Source: Verrucomicrobia bacterium UBA1211 | GTDB lineage: Bacteria > Verrucomicrobiota > Kiritimatiellia > RFP12 > UBA1067 | Assembly (NCBI GenBank): GCA_002309585.1 | Contig: DBXN01000020.1 | Location: 338 to 43,661, forward strand | Length of the DNA: 43,324 bases | Direction: 5' to 3' | In this document: one piece after another, positions 7,890 through 15,438 of the stretch | Layout: every line of letters begins with the position of its first letter | Numbering within the stretch: position 1 is the stretch's first letter | Program-made: the position numbers and the translations under genes | The notes under the pieces: model-generated | The model's database searches: none | Seen by the model: the letters and a program-made list of their open reading frames with translations, nothing else | What the model was told of the DNA's origin: nothing

Positions 7890-8678
7890 TCATCCGGCTG
7901 ACAGACCGTAGAACCGGTCAATCGCCGCCGTGGCCGCAGCGAGAAACAGATCCGGCTGGTCGATATGGACCAAATGCCCCGCATCGGGGATTTGGACAAA
8001 CTCGACCGCTGGGAACCATCCCCGGATCGCATCCTCGTCCCGCATCACCCGGAACGGCGACTTCGCCCCGACAATAAAGACGGCCGGCCCCGGATAGGGC
8101 GCCATCAGCGTCGGCGCATCGCACACAACCGAGTGGCACCGGATCAACGCGTCAAGATCGACCCGCCACATGAACCGGCCATCCTCATCCCGCACCACAT
8201 TCTTCAACAGAAAGTCACACGTCTCCTCTGTCGGAACCCATTTCGCCAACTCCGCCTTGATCTCCGCGCGGCGCGTAAAACGCTCCACATGCAAATCCCG
8301 GCAGATCCGCAGGACAAAGAGGTGGACGGGCCGGAAGGCCTTAACCGTCATGTCCACGACCCCCAGCCCGGCAATCCGATCCGGGTAATCGGTCGCGATC
8401 TGCATCGCAACGCGTCCGCCCATCGAGTGACCGAAAAGCGCCACCCGGCCGATTCCCAGCCGATCCAATGAGGCCATCACATCATCCGCGATCGAACGGA
8501 GTGTGAAGACCGGCTGATGCGGGGAACGGCCCTGACAGGGCAGGTCGAGGCATGTTACGCGATACCGGTCGGCCAACGCGTGTCTGACCGTCCGCCAGTT
8601 CTCACACGATCCCATCAGACCGTGCAGGAACACCACGTCCGGTCCGTTCCCCTCTGTCTCGGCGTACAGCTCCTCCAT
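7890..8678 (-). CDS. Alpha/beta-hydrolase fold protein
   Basis: This is a 262-residue hydrolase. The oxyanion-hole motif LHGLMGS lies at residues 18-24 and the nucleophile elbow GHSMGG at 83-88, with Ser85. The C-terminal DAGHLVH provides the catalytic His at about 235. The length and the HG..GS.ENWR motif match the YbfF/esterase and 2-succinylbenzoate-type branches, but the substrate cannot be fixed. No signal peptide is present. The Shine-Dalgarno is weak. It is the first gene of the hydrolase-nadK-GH20 run, preceded by the palindromic gap at 8679-8812. Confidence 0.88.
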   Translation of the reverse strand: MEELYAETEGNGPDVVFLHGLMGSCENWRTVRHALADRYRVTCLDLPCQGRSPHQPVFTLRSIADDVMASLDRLGIGRVALFGHSMGGRVAMQIATDYPDRIAGLGVVDMTVKAFRPVHLFVLRICRDLHVERFTRRAEIKAELAKWVPTEETCDFLLKNVVRDEDGRFMWRVDLDALIRCHSVVCDAPTLMAPYPGPAVFIVGAKSPFRVMRDEDAIRGWFPAVEFVQIPDAGHLVHIDQPDLFLAAATAAIDRFYGLSAG

Positions 8679-8697
8679 ACCGTCGTTGTCTTAGGTG

Positions 8698-8792
8698 TTA
8701 GGGGCTAACCTGTTCCGTCCGTTGCGGTTGTCTCGTCTTTCGCAAAACAAAGGACAGGCGACAACCGATGCACGATCCACGTTAACCCCTAA
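8698..8792. repeat. Long imperfect palindrome between cistrons
   Basis: The outer arms 8698-8709 (TTAGGGGCTAAC) and 8781-8792 (GTTAACCCCTAA) are complementary at 11 of 12 positions. Inner arms 8725-8732 (CGGTTGTC) and 8760-8767 (GACAACCG) are perfect. The segments between them are partly complementary, so nearly the whole gap can fold into one hairpin of about 95 bases. No T-run follows on either strand. It could be a mobile miniature repeat, an mRNA processing signal or a protein-binding site; none is shown. Confidence 0.7.
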
Positions 8793-8815
8793 ACCTTAAA
8801 CTTTCCTCAACCTTA
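8781..8815. repeat. Heptad repeat array ending in the stop of the xylose-isomerase homologue
   Basis: Top-strand units of seven bases are GTTAACC at 8781, CCTAAAC at 8788, CTTAAAC at 8795, TTTCCTC at 8802 and AACCTTA at 8809. The last contains the TAA stop of the leftward gene. The same order of words recurs near the stop at 36366 (TTAACCC, then TTAAACTT and CC). TTAGGTG and TTAGGGG at 8691 and 8698 are two more heptads in the opposite orientation. Confidence 0.65.
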
Positions 8816-9964
8816 CTTATTGACCATCCACTGATTGATGGAGGCGGTGTCGAGCTTGCACATCGCCGCCGTCGCGATCAGATCGGCACGGCCGTCCGAG
8901 AGATTGTCGGCGTTGAAGTCGCTGTAGAGACGATCCGCCAGCAACAGCGCCGTCGCCGTCGCCCGCGTGCAGTCGCAGATGAAGTCCCAACGCGCCTGTG
9001 CGGGATCATCGATCGAACCGTCACAGCGGAGCATGTGGCAATCGTACTCCAGCACGCCCTTCCACCCCATCTTGCGCAACGCCCAGAACATCTGGACTGT
9101 CTCTTTCAGACCCTCGGGACCCACCAGCGGCGGGAAGTCGTCATCGAACTGCGCCTTGATCTGGCTGCCGAAGTGGAGGAAGAAGAGTTTCTTCATGCTC
9201 ACCAGGTAGCCGACCGTCTCGACGCTATTCATCAGCGCCATACCCTCATGCTGCAACAGTTCGGGATTCACGCCGAAGAACTCGGGGTGTTTCAGGTGGC
9301 CATAGATGAATCCCACGGCATGGCCCGCCGTCGGGAGGAACATGTGGCCGCGCGGCTCGTTCGGTTTCGGCTCGACCGTCGCGCCGACGTAGTTTTTGAA
9401 ACCGTTCTTCTTGATGTAGTCATAGGCGCCGTTCAACCCCTGGGCCAACCAGGAGTAGACGTTCTTCCAATCAACCGTCACAGGAACCTCGAACCCGTCA
9501 CGCGCCACCCAGTAGGTGAAGTACTTCGCGCCAAAGAACGCACCGATCCGGATCGCGCGCTCGACCTTCTTGCGCGCCAAGGCGCGGAGCTTCGCATCGG
9601 GATTGGTCAGACCGCCCGCACGGAAGATCTTGTTGCCGTGCAGGCTGCACGTCATGGTGTTGACCTGGAGGCCGGCCTTGTCCAAAACCGCCTTGATCGC
9701 ATGGAGTTTCTCGTAGACCGCGCTTTTCGGATCCAGATCGTCATTCAGATGTTTCGGATCCCACGGCACCAGATCGTCGTCGTGGAACGAGGTCGCTTCG
9801 ATATACCCCTCGTCAGCCGCGCGGGCCAGCATCTTCGCCGTATCCAGCGAATCGGACGACGTCATCACCGGTCCGCCGAACGGATCCGCCAACGGATTCG
9901 CCACGCACCAGAACGGCATTGAACGCAATGTCACAGGATCGATATTGAACGCTTTTCTTTTCAT
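8813..9964 (-). CDS. Xylose isomerase homologue (class I-like, altered metal site)
   Basis: This is a 383-residue TIM-barrel protein of the length of actinobacterial xylose isomerases. Conserved parts include FHDDDLVPW (His61), EPKPNEPRG with Glu198 and Lys200, GHAVGFI, NPE with Glu235, and FDDDF (Asp274-276). The usual HIDLN segment, which supplies a structural metal ligand, reads LHFGSQ here: the position aligned with Asp245 of the Streptomyces enzyme is His264. The GGREG motif after the active-site tryptophan is ARDGF. One residue is inserted before the metal-binding His239. An aldose-ketose isomerase on an unusual sugar is the likely role. GAGAGG precedes the ATG. Confidence 0.85.
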   Translation of the reverse strand: MKRKAFNIDPVTLRSMPFWCVANPLADPFGGPVMTSSDSLDTAKMLARAADEGYIEATSFHDDDLVPWDPKHLNDDLDPKSAVYEKLHAIKAVLDKAGLQVNTMTCSLHGNKIFRAGGLTNPDAKLRALARKKVERAIRIGAFFGAKYFTYWVARDGFEVPVTVDWKNVYSWLAQGLNGAYDYIKKNGFKNYVGATVEPKPNEPRGHMFLPTAGHAVGFIYGHLKHPEFFGVNPELLQHEGMALMNSVETVGYLVSMKKLFFLHFGSQIKAQFDDDFPPLVGPEGLKETVQMFWALRKMGWKGVLEYDCHMLRCDGSIDDPAQARWDFICDCTRATATALLLADRLYSDFNADNLSDGRADLIATAAMCKLDTASINQWMVNK

Positions 9965-10008
9965 CGTAACCTCTCTTTAAAAACACACCTTGAAAACAGA
10001 ATAAGAGT

Positions 10009-10037
10009 ATCTTACACCCTTTCCCAACAGGATGCAA
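10009..10037 (-). promoter_or_regulatory. Possible promoter of the xylose-isomerase homologue
   Basis: On the leftward strand TTGCAT (10037-10032) and TAAGAT (10014-10009) are 17 bases apart. The leader would be about 38 bases and contains the GAGAGG ribosome site. The match to consensus is moderate: three of six in the -35 box, four of six in the -10 box. Confidence 0.4.
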
Positions 10038-10049
10038 TCAACTATCGCA

Positions 10050-10126
10050 GGGAATGGGGAAGCGGGAATGGAGAACTCTGGGCATTGAACACGGGCCAAC
10101 GCTCAACCCTCAACGCTCAACCCTCT
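10050..10126. repeat. In-phase composite heptad array overlapping the ATP-grasp gene end
   Basis: Eleven seven-base units run without phase change. The first are G-rich: GGGAATG at 10050, GGGAAGC at 10057, GGGAATG at 10064, GAGAACT at 10071. TTGAACA lies at 10085. The last are C-rich: ACGCTCA at 10099, ACCCTCA at 10106, ACGCTCA at 10113, ACCCTCT at 10120. The 14-base unit 10097-10110 is repeated exactly at 10111-10124. The array contains the TGA stop and the last codons (Val-Glu-Arg) of the ATP-grasp gene. Confidence 0.8.
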
Positions 10127-11039
10127 TCGTGAGGTAGTCGATCCAGGCGTGGGCGACCGTTTCGCCCTCAGGCGGGGAGATGGCCATGTCGGGGCTGACC
10201 TCGATCACAACGGGATGGCGGGATTCAGGGTCGATCAGAAAATCGACACCAGCCAGCGGCAAGGCAAGTTCCTTGACGATCCGCTCCGCGATGGTTACAG
10301 CGGCGGGTAAAGGATCGGTGACGATATCGACATCGCCGCCGGTATGGTAATTGTTGGTAAGCCGGACACGGACTTTCTCGCCCGCCGCGGGAATGTCATA
10401 GGGCGAACGGCCCAATTCGGCGAGGTTATGCCACGTCTCGGCATTTTCGGGGATTAGGTTGCTGGGATCCTCCCGCCGACGTTTCCGGTTGCGGGAACGG
10501 ATCAGCTGGCGCAAGGTGTGCAGACCATCTCCAGTGACATGCGCGGGATTTCGCCGGATCGCGGCGACGCACCGCCCCCCTACCAGAATCACGCGCAGGT
10601 CCTCCCCCGCGACGGTCTCCTCCAAAATCACATCGCTCTCGTAGCGGCGGGCGAAACGGACGGCCCTGCGCAACTGTTCGACGGTTCGGATACCCATCGA
10701 TACTCCGCGCCCGCCCCACTGCATGCAGGGTTTGACCACGATCGGCGCGTACCGGGAGAGAAAGGCTTCCGCTTCGGCTGGAGATCGGTCGGACCATGCG
10801 ATCTGGGCCGGAACGGGGATCCCCCGGTCGGCGAGCCACACATGGCAGGAACGTTTGTTGTTCACCAGATGATAGGTCGCGGCACCGACCAGATCGGTCA
10901 GTGCGTTGAAACAGCGGAGCGGACCGCCGGGGAGATGCAGATCGAAAATCGGCCAATCGGGGTCCCCGTTGATCATCGTCACGGGGATACCGCGATTGGC
11001 CGCTTCGTCAGTCAGCGTTGTCGTATAGGGCGTCAGCAT
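10110..11039 (-). CDS. Cyanophycin-synthetase-like ATP-grasp ligase
   Basis: This is a 309-residue ATP-grasp protein. The ATP-binding segment VVKPCMQWGGRGVSMGI (Lys103) is followed by EETVAGEDLRVILVGG (residues 140-155) and AHVTGDGLHTLRQLI (166-180), the last being typical of cyanophycin synthetase and related peptide ligases. The metal-binding end is HPVVIEVSPDMAISPPEG, with Glu in the usual place but not the common E.N pair. Unlike cyanophycin synthetase (about 900 residues), there is no Mur-ligase-like domain. Such stand-alone proteins usually join an amino acid to a carboxylate; the substrate is unknown. GAGG in the spacer repeat acts as ribosome site. It follows the Tat-exported gene by 15 bases. 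Confidence 0.82.
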   Translation of the reverse strand: MLTPYTTTLTDEAANRGIPVTMINGDPDWPIFDLHLPGGPLRCFNALTDLVGAATYHLVNNKRSCHVWLADRGIPVPAQIAWSDRSPAEAEAFLSRYAPIVVKPCMQWGGRGVSMGIRTVEQLRRAVRFARRYESDVILEETVAGEDLRVILVGGRCVAAIRRNPAHVTGDGLHTLRQLIRSRNRKRRREDPSNLIPENAETWHNLAELGRSPYDIPAAGEKVRVRLTNNYHTGGDVDIVTDPLPAAVTIAERIVKELALPLAGVDFLIDPESRHPVVIEVSPDMAISPPEGETVAHAWIDYLTKRVER

Positions 11040-11054
11040 CTACGCCTCAACGCC

Positions 11055-11921
11055 TCAGCAACGCCCTTTCGTCTTCAGGAACTCGAAGCACTGGCGGATA
11101 TTCTCGTAGGTATTCGAATTCGCCTCGCTCTCGACAACATACCACTGGAGCTTCTTCTCATTCTCAAGAACCGGGAAGCAGGCATCCCAATCGACACCCT
11201 TCTGTCCCGCGGCCGGCTGCCCGAGAATACCGTTGCCGGAGGTCTCCTTCGCGTGGACTGTGTACATCGGGTTCGGGAATTTCCGCATCCAGTAGACCGG
11301 ATCCTCGCCGGCATGGACCGCCCAGCCCAGATCCATCTCCATCGACACCTCCTTCGAGGTATTCGACCAGAGGATCTCCCACAGGCACTTGTTGTCGTGT
11401 TCCTTCACCTTGGTCTTAAACTCATGGGAGTGGTTGTGGTAACCGACATACATTCCGGCCTTCTTCGCGGTCTCCGCCGCTACGCCGAAATCGCCCGCCG
11501 TCTTCTTCCACCAATCGCCGAGATTCCCCTTCCAGTTCTTGTCGGGGCCCATACCCGGAATGTTCAGGTACTTGTTGCCGATTGTCGCGTTGAAATCGAT
11601 CGTCTTGTTGATCTCGTTCGGCAGGATCGAACCCAACCCGATATGGGTGCCCGCAACCTTCAGGCCCAGATCATCCAGCACCTTGCGCAACTCGGCGGGT
11701 TTGCTGCCGAACTGATAGTAACCGGCAAACTGCACCCCTTTGTAGCCCATCGTCGCGACCTGCTTCAACGCCTCGACGAAATCCTTGCCGCAAAGCCCGC
11801 GGATGGAATAGAGCTGGACCGCCATGCCCGGCTTCTTCCCCTCAGCCGCGAAACTGCTCGTGGCGGCCATCGCCAATCCGGCCGCGCCCATCTTCAAAAA
11901 ACCACGACGAGAAACAGACAT
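11055..11921 (-). CDS. Tat-exported sugar phosphate isomerase/epimerase-like TIM-barrel protein
   Basis: This is a 288-residue protein. The N-terminus SRRGFLKMGAAGLAMAA is a twin-arginine signal peptide. The mature protein belongs to the AP-endonuclease-2/sugar isomerase fold: AVQLYSIRGL, MGYKGVQFAGYY, GLKVAGTHIGL, YHNHSHEF (probable metal-binding His), EMDLGWAVHAGEDP and a late VVESEAN with Glu. It is related to the IolE/hydroxypyruvate isomerase type often found with Gfo/Idh/MocA enzymes. It would be folded in the cytoplasm and exported with its metal. AAGGAAGG precedes the ATG. It is the first gene of a two-gene run with the ATP-grasp ligase. Confidence 0.88.
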   Translation of the reverse strand: MSVSRRGFLKMGAAGLAMAATSSFAAEGKKPGMAVQLYSIRGLCGKDFVEALKQVATMGYKGVQFAGYYQFGSKPAELRKVLDDLGLKVAGTHIGLGSILPNEINKTIDFNATIGNKYLNIPGMGPDKNWKGNLGDWWKKTAGDFGVAAETAKKAGMYVGYHNHSHEFKTKVKEHDNKCLWEILWSNTSKEVSMEMDLGWAVHAGEDPVYWMRKFPNPMYTVHAKETSGNGILGQPAAGQKGVDWDACFPVLENEKKLQWYVVESEANSNTYENIRQCFEFLKTKGRC

Positions 11922-11967
11922 ATTAACCTTCCTTTTTTATGAAACCCACCATAGGGTTAACGTGAAG

Positions 11968-11996
11968 AGTATCGCACACTTAACGCCCGTTTACAA
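11968..11996 (-). promoter_or_regulatory. Promoter of the Tat-exported isomerase-like gene
   Basis: On the leftward strand TTGTAA (11996-11991) and GATACT (11973-11968) are 17 bases apart. The predicted leader is about 40 bases and starts with a small hairpin (AACCC at 11943-11947 with GGGTT at 11954-11958). The nonamer AAGAGTATC spanning the -10 box also occurs at 10003-10011, near the promoter of the xylose-isomerase homologue. Confidence 0.55.
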
Positions 11997-12012
11997 TTCG
12001 GAAGTGCGGGTA

Positions 12013-12498
12013 TCATTCGGCTGGAAAACGACGGCAGATGACATGCGCTTCCTTCAACAGCTTCTCTGTCTGGGCGGTGAAGGCGTAATCGCCGCCGTAG
12101 ACGACCTCTTTGATGCCGGCGTTGATGATCAGTTTCGCGCAGGTGAGACAGGGACTGATGGTGACATAGATTGTCGCACCGGCCAGCCGGATGCCGTAAT
12201 AGGCGGCCTGGCAGATCGCGTTCTGCTCGGCATGGACGCAGATGCACTCCTCTAGGGAAGAACCGGAGGGCGCTTTGCCGGAACAACGGGCGCATCCGCC
12301 CTCAAAACAATTCGTGACACCGCGCGGCGTTCCATTGTATCCGGTCGAGATGATCCGGTGGTCGGAGACCACCACCGCCGCCACCTTCCGGCGGGAACAG
12401 TTCGCCCGCGAGGCGACTACCCGCGCGATCTCCATGAAATACGAATCCCAATCGGGACGCGGATCAATCTTCTTTTTTGTCCGTTTCGCTGTTGCCAT
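12013..12498 (-). CDS. dCMP deaminase (ComEB-like)
   Basis: This is a 161-residue zinc-dependent deaminase, converting dCMP to dUMP for thymidylate synthesis. The family start (DSYFMEIARVVASRANCSRRKVAAV), TGYNGTPRG, the catalytic HAEQNAI and the zinc ligands PCLTCAK are all present, as is a Cys pair (CARC) seen in many members. The ATG at 12498 is preceded by AAGGAGCG; an in-frame start at 12543 is upstream of that site and is rejected. The first 35 bases overlap the end of the Sel1-repeat gene, suggesting translational coupling. Confidence 0.93.
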   Translation of the reverse strand: MATAKRTKKKIDPRPDWDSYFMEIARVVASRANCSRRKVAAVVVSDHRIISTGYNGTPRGVTNCFEGGCARCSGKAPSGSSLEECICVHAEQNAICQAAYYGIRLAGATIYVTISPCLTCAKLIINAGIKEVVYGGDYAFTAQTEKLLKEAHVICRRFPAE

Positions 12499-14008
12499 CT
12501 TTCGCTCCTTGCTTCCTATCGTCCGCCGCGCCCCATCCGACATAGCCGTTTTGCGCTAGCCACTCCGTCGCCCTGACGTTTCCGCGCCGCGCGGCCTCGC
12601 GGCAGTATTCCGCCGCCTTGACGTGGCTCCGTTCAACGCCCTGCCCATATTCATAGAGCATCGCCAGATTGAACGCCGCGTCCGGGAAACGGCTCTCCCA
12701 CGCTTTCGTGAACCACTTAAAGGCGAAGGCGGCGCTCTGTTCCGTTCCCTCGCCGCGAAGGCAAAGCATCCCCAGGCTGTTCTGCGCGGGCGGGAAACCG
12801 GCCTCCGCCGCGCGGGTGAAGAGTTCGAACGCTTTTGCGTAATCCTTAGTCACGCCTTTTCCGCGATAGAAACAGAGACCGAGCGCGTGGAGTGCCGGAA
12901 CGCTTCCCGCATCGGAGGCGCGTCGGAAACAGGCGACCGCTCGGTCCACATCCTTCCCGACCCCCTCGCCGTTCAGGTACAGGTTGCCCAGATGATAGCG
13001 GGCGTCGGCGCTCCCCTGTTCCGCCGCCTTCGTAAACCACTCGAACGCCTTGGCGGGATCGGGAGGAATGCCCTCGCCATTCTGGTACATCTCGCCGACC
13101 AGTACCTGCGCCTCGCGCTGGCCCTGCTTCGCCGCACGGAAAAACCAGAGGCGCGCCGCTTTGGGATTGGGCGAACAGCCGATACCGTTCATCAGGGCGA
13201 ATCCGTAGTTGTACTGACCGTCACGGTTGCCGCACTCCGCCGATTTACGATACCACGACAACGCTTTGACAGGCTGGTTGTAGGGCCCCTTGCCGTTTTG
13301 GTAGATCCATCCGAGGTTGTTCATCGCAATGGAGTGGCCCTGCCCCGCCGCACGGTGGTAGAGCACATTCGCCATCTCGTCATCCTGCGGTACGCCATCC
13401 CCCCGCGAATAGAGGGTTCCAAGGTTGTACTCACCGTTCATGTCACCCGACGCCGCCGCCTGACGGAAATAGAGGGCTGCCCGATGGATGTCCTTCTCCA
13501 CCCCGTTGCCGGTGTAATACATCAACCCCAGCGTGTTCTGCGCCAACGCCGACTCCTGCCGCGCCGCCCGCTCGAACCACGTGACCGCCTCCGCGATGTT
13601 CTTGCCATGGAAGAGCGATTCCAGGCCGATCAGATACTGCGCCATTGGGTGATCGTTCTGGGCCAGTCGCAGAACGAAGGGCCGGCCTTCCTTCAGATAC
13701 GCCGCCACCTTCTCCTTGGGCAGGGCGCACAACGGTTCCTGCGGCGCGTAGAGCGCGAGCAGGAAACGGAAAAAGGGCTGTCCCTCTTCGGCGCGCCGCT
13801 TGACCATATCGACCGCGATCAAAAACTCATCCATGCTTCCGGATGTCCGCGCATTGATGAAACGTTCGACCATCGCCTTGGCGTCAACCGCGTCTTGGGC
13901 GACCTGATGCTCCATCCCGAACGGCTCGCCTTGGGCGAGCATCGGCAAAGGCGCCAACAGGAGAAATCCGGCCGCCACCACACCTGTTTTGAAACGCCAT
14001 CCGATCAT
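12464..14008 (-). CDS. Exported Sel1-repeat (TPR-like) protein
   Basis: This is a 514-residue protein with a signal peptide ending near PLPMLAQG. From about residue 125 to 480 there are some ten Sel1 repeats of 36 residues, each of the form A...LG.LY..G.GV..D...A..WF..AA..G. The C-terminus is lysine- and aspartate-rich. Sel1 proteins form solenoid scaffolds for protein contacts, often in the periplasm. The partner is unknown. The start overlaps the antiporter stop (ATGA). The last 35 bases overlap the dCMP deaminase start. Confidence 0.9.
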   Translation of the reverse strand: MIGWRFKTGVVAAGFLLLAPLPMLAQGEPFGMEHQVAQDAVDAKAMVERFINARTSGSMDEFLIAVDMVKRRAEEGQPFFRFLLALYAPQEPLCALPKEKVAAYLKEGRPFVLRLAQNDHPMAQYLIGLESLFHGKNIAEAVTWFERAARQESALAQNTLGLMYYTGNGVEKDIHRAALYFRQAAASGDMNGEYNLGTLYSRGDGVPQDDEMANVLYHRAAGQGHSIAMNNLGWIYQNGKGPYNQPVKALSWYRKSAECGNRDGQYNYGFALMNGIGCSPNPKAARLWFFRAAKQGQREAQVLVGEMYQNGEGIPPDPAKAFEWFTKAAEQGSADARYHLGNLYLNGEGVGKDVDRAVACFRRASDAGSVPALHALGLCFYRGKGVTKDYAKAFELFTRAAEAGFPPAQNSLGMLCLRGEGTEQSAAFAFKWFTKAWESRFPDAAFNLAMLYEYGQGVERSHVKAAEYCREAARRGNVRATEWLAQNGYVGWGAADDRKQGAKDGNSETDKKED

Positions 14009-15426
14009 TTCATCCCCCTGTTCCGCGCAAGACGCTCCAAAATCGAAGTTTTGTTGATTGAATCATCCACCAATTGCGGTGCCGAGACATCCGTCGGAGC
14101 CAGGCCGATCATCTCCTTCGCCTGATCGAAGGTGATATGGCACTTGTAGATCAAGACCCGGACCAGCATCGGCACGGGAATGGTCGTTACCATTGAGAGA
14201 ACCACGATCGCGTTAAAGAAATTGTCATCCAGCATCTTAAGGTCGAGCGCGACGGCCGCCGCCGCCAGTGTCGCCGAGAGCTGCGGCACCGTCATCAATC
14301 CCGCGCACAACCCCTTCATGTGACTGAACCCGGAGAGGCGGAGCGCCAACCAGCCGGAGAAGACCTTGCTGCCCACGAGACCGATTACCGTCCAGAGCGC
14401 GATCGAAATGTTCCCCCAACTTTCCAGGAGGACTTTCGGTTTGCAGTCCATTCCGATCATCAGGAAGAGGAAAGGAATCATCACGCCAAAGCCGACCCCC
14501 TCCAGTTTACGGTGGAGGAAATGCCCGCGGTCGGAAAAACCTTTCGAGCGCACAACCGCCAATCCCGCAATGAAGGCTCCCACGATCAGGTTCACCCCGA
14601 GAAACTCGCCCAACGTCACGATCATGAAGACAGCGAAGAGGAAGTAGGTCACATGGGTGTCCTCTTTCGGATCGAAGGTCTCCAGCACCTTCTTCCAAAC
14701 GGCGGGCACCACCCAGATGCAGACCGCCATGAAGAGAAAGACACTCAAAACGAAGATGACCCCGAACCAGACGGGACCCACACTGGCCGCCAGATCAAAT
14801 CGGTCGAAGACCGAAAAACCGCCATTGGAGATTCCCGCCGAGATGCCGCTTTTCGCGAGATTCAACCGCTGGAACTGGATCGTCACCGCCAACAGGATCA
14901 GACTCAAGACATCGGTCACGACCGTCGAACCCAAAACCGCCACACCGAATCGGGTCCGCGACACGCCCAACTCACGGATGACTGGAAAGACGATTCCCAC
15001 GGAGTGCGAGGCGAAGAGCGAGGCATAGACCCATTTGCCGATCATGTCATCCGGACGGAAACAGTGATAAACCAACCAGCCCGTCGCAGCGGGCAGACCG
15101 AAGGTGAGGACGCTCAGCAGGATCACCGCCTTCTTCTCGACCAACAGCATCCTGACGTCGACCTCCATGCCGGCCAACGCCATCAGGAAGACCAACCCCC
15201 ACATCCCCAGCACCTGAACGACGAAGTAGAGTTGGTCCGAGGAGTATGCGCCCCCCATCCAACCGGAAAGACGGCCCAGCAGATCGACGCCGTTCGGTCC
15301 GATCAGAATACCGACCAGCATGATTGAAACCACAGCCGGAACCTGCACTTTCCGTAACGCCTGCGGAATGAACACCACCAGCGCCATCAGGATCAGATAC
15401 ATTAGCAGCAACAAAAATGTTCCCAT
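14005..15426 (-). CDS. Cation:proton antiporter (CPA2/Kef-like membrane domain)
   Basis: This is a 473-residue integral membrane protein with about twelve hydrophobic segments. Family features are VPAVVSIMLVGILIGPNGVDLL in the second segment, FLMALAGMEVDVRML, the unwound helix region VVTDVLSLI with its Asp, and LGVNLIVGAFIAGLAVV with the second half repeat. It ends after the membrane domain with a short tail, so no RCK/TrkA-N domain is present. Ion specificity (Na or K) cannot be told. GGGGGG lies near the ATG. It follows the methyltransferase gene by 12 bases. Confidence 0.87.
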   Translation of the reverse strand: MGTFLLLLMYLILMALVVFIPQALRKVQVPAVVSIMLVGILIGPNGVDLLGRLSGWMGGAYSSDQLYFVVQVLGMWGLVFLMALAGMEVDVRMLLVEKKAVILLSVLTFGLPAATGWLVYHCFRPDDMIGKWVYASLFASHSVGIVFPVIRELGVSRTRFGVAVLGSTVVTDVLSLILLAVTIQFQRLNLAKSGISAGISNGGFSVFDRFDLAASVGPVWFGVIFVLSVFLFMAVCIWVVPAVWKKVLETFDPKEDTHVTYFLFAVFMIVTLGEFLGVNLIVGAFIAGLAVVRSKGFSDRGHFLHRKLEGVGFGVMIPFLFLMIGMDCKPKVLLESWGNISIALWTVIGLVGSKVFSGWLALRLSGFSHMKGLCAGLMTVPQLSATLAAAAVALDLKMLDDNFFNAIVVLSMVTTIPVPMLVRVLIYKCHITFDQAKEMIGLAPTDVSAPQLVDDSINKTSILERLARNRGMK

Positions 15427-15438
15427 CGGTCCGCCCCC

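Noticed and set aside
10110..11039. Cyanophycin synthetase
   Set aside because: Only the ATP-grasp part is present; the C-terminal Mur-ligase-like domain and the overall length are missing.
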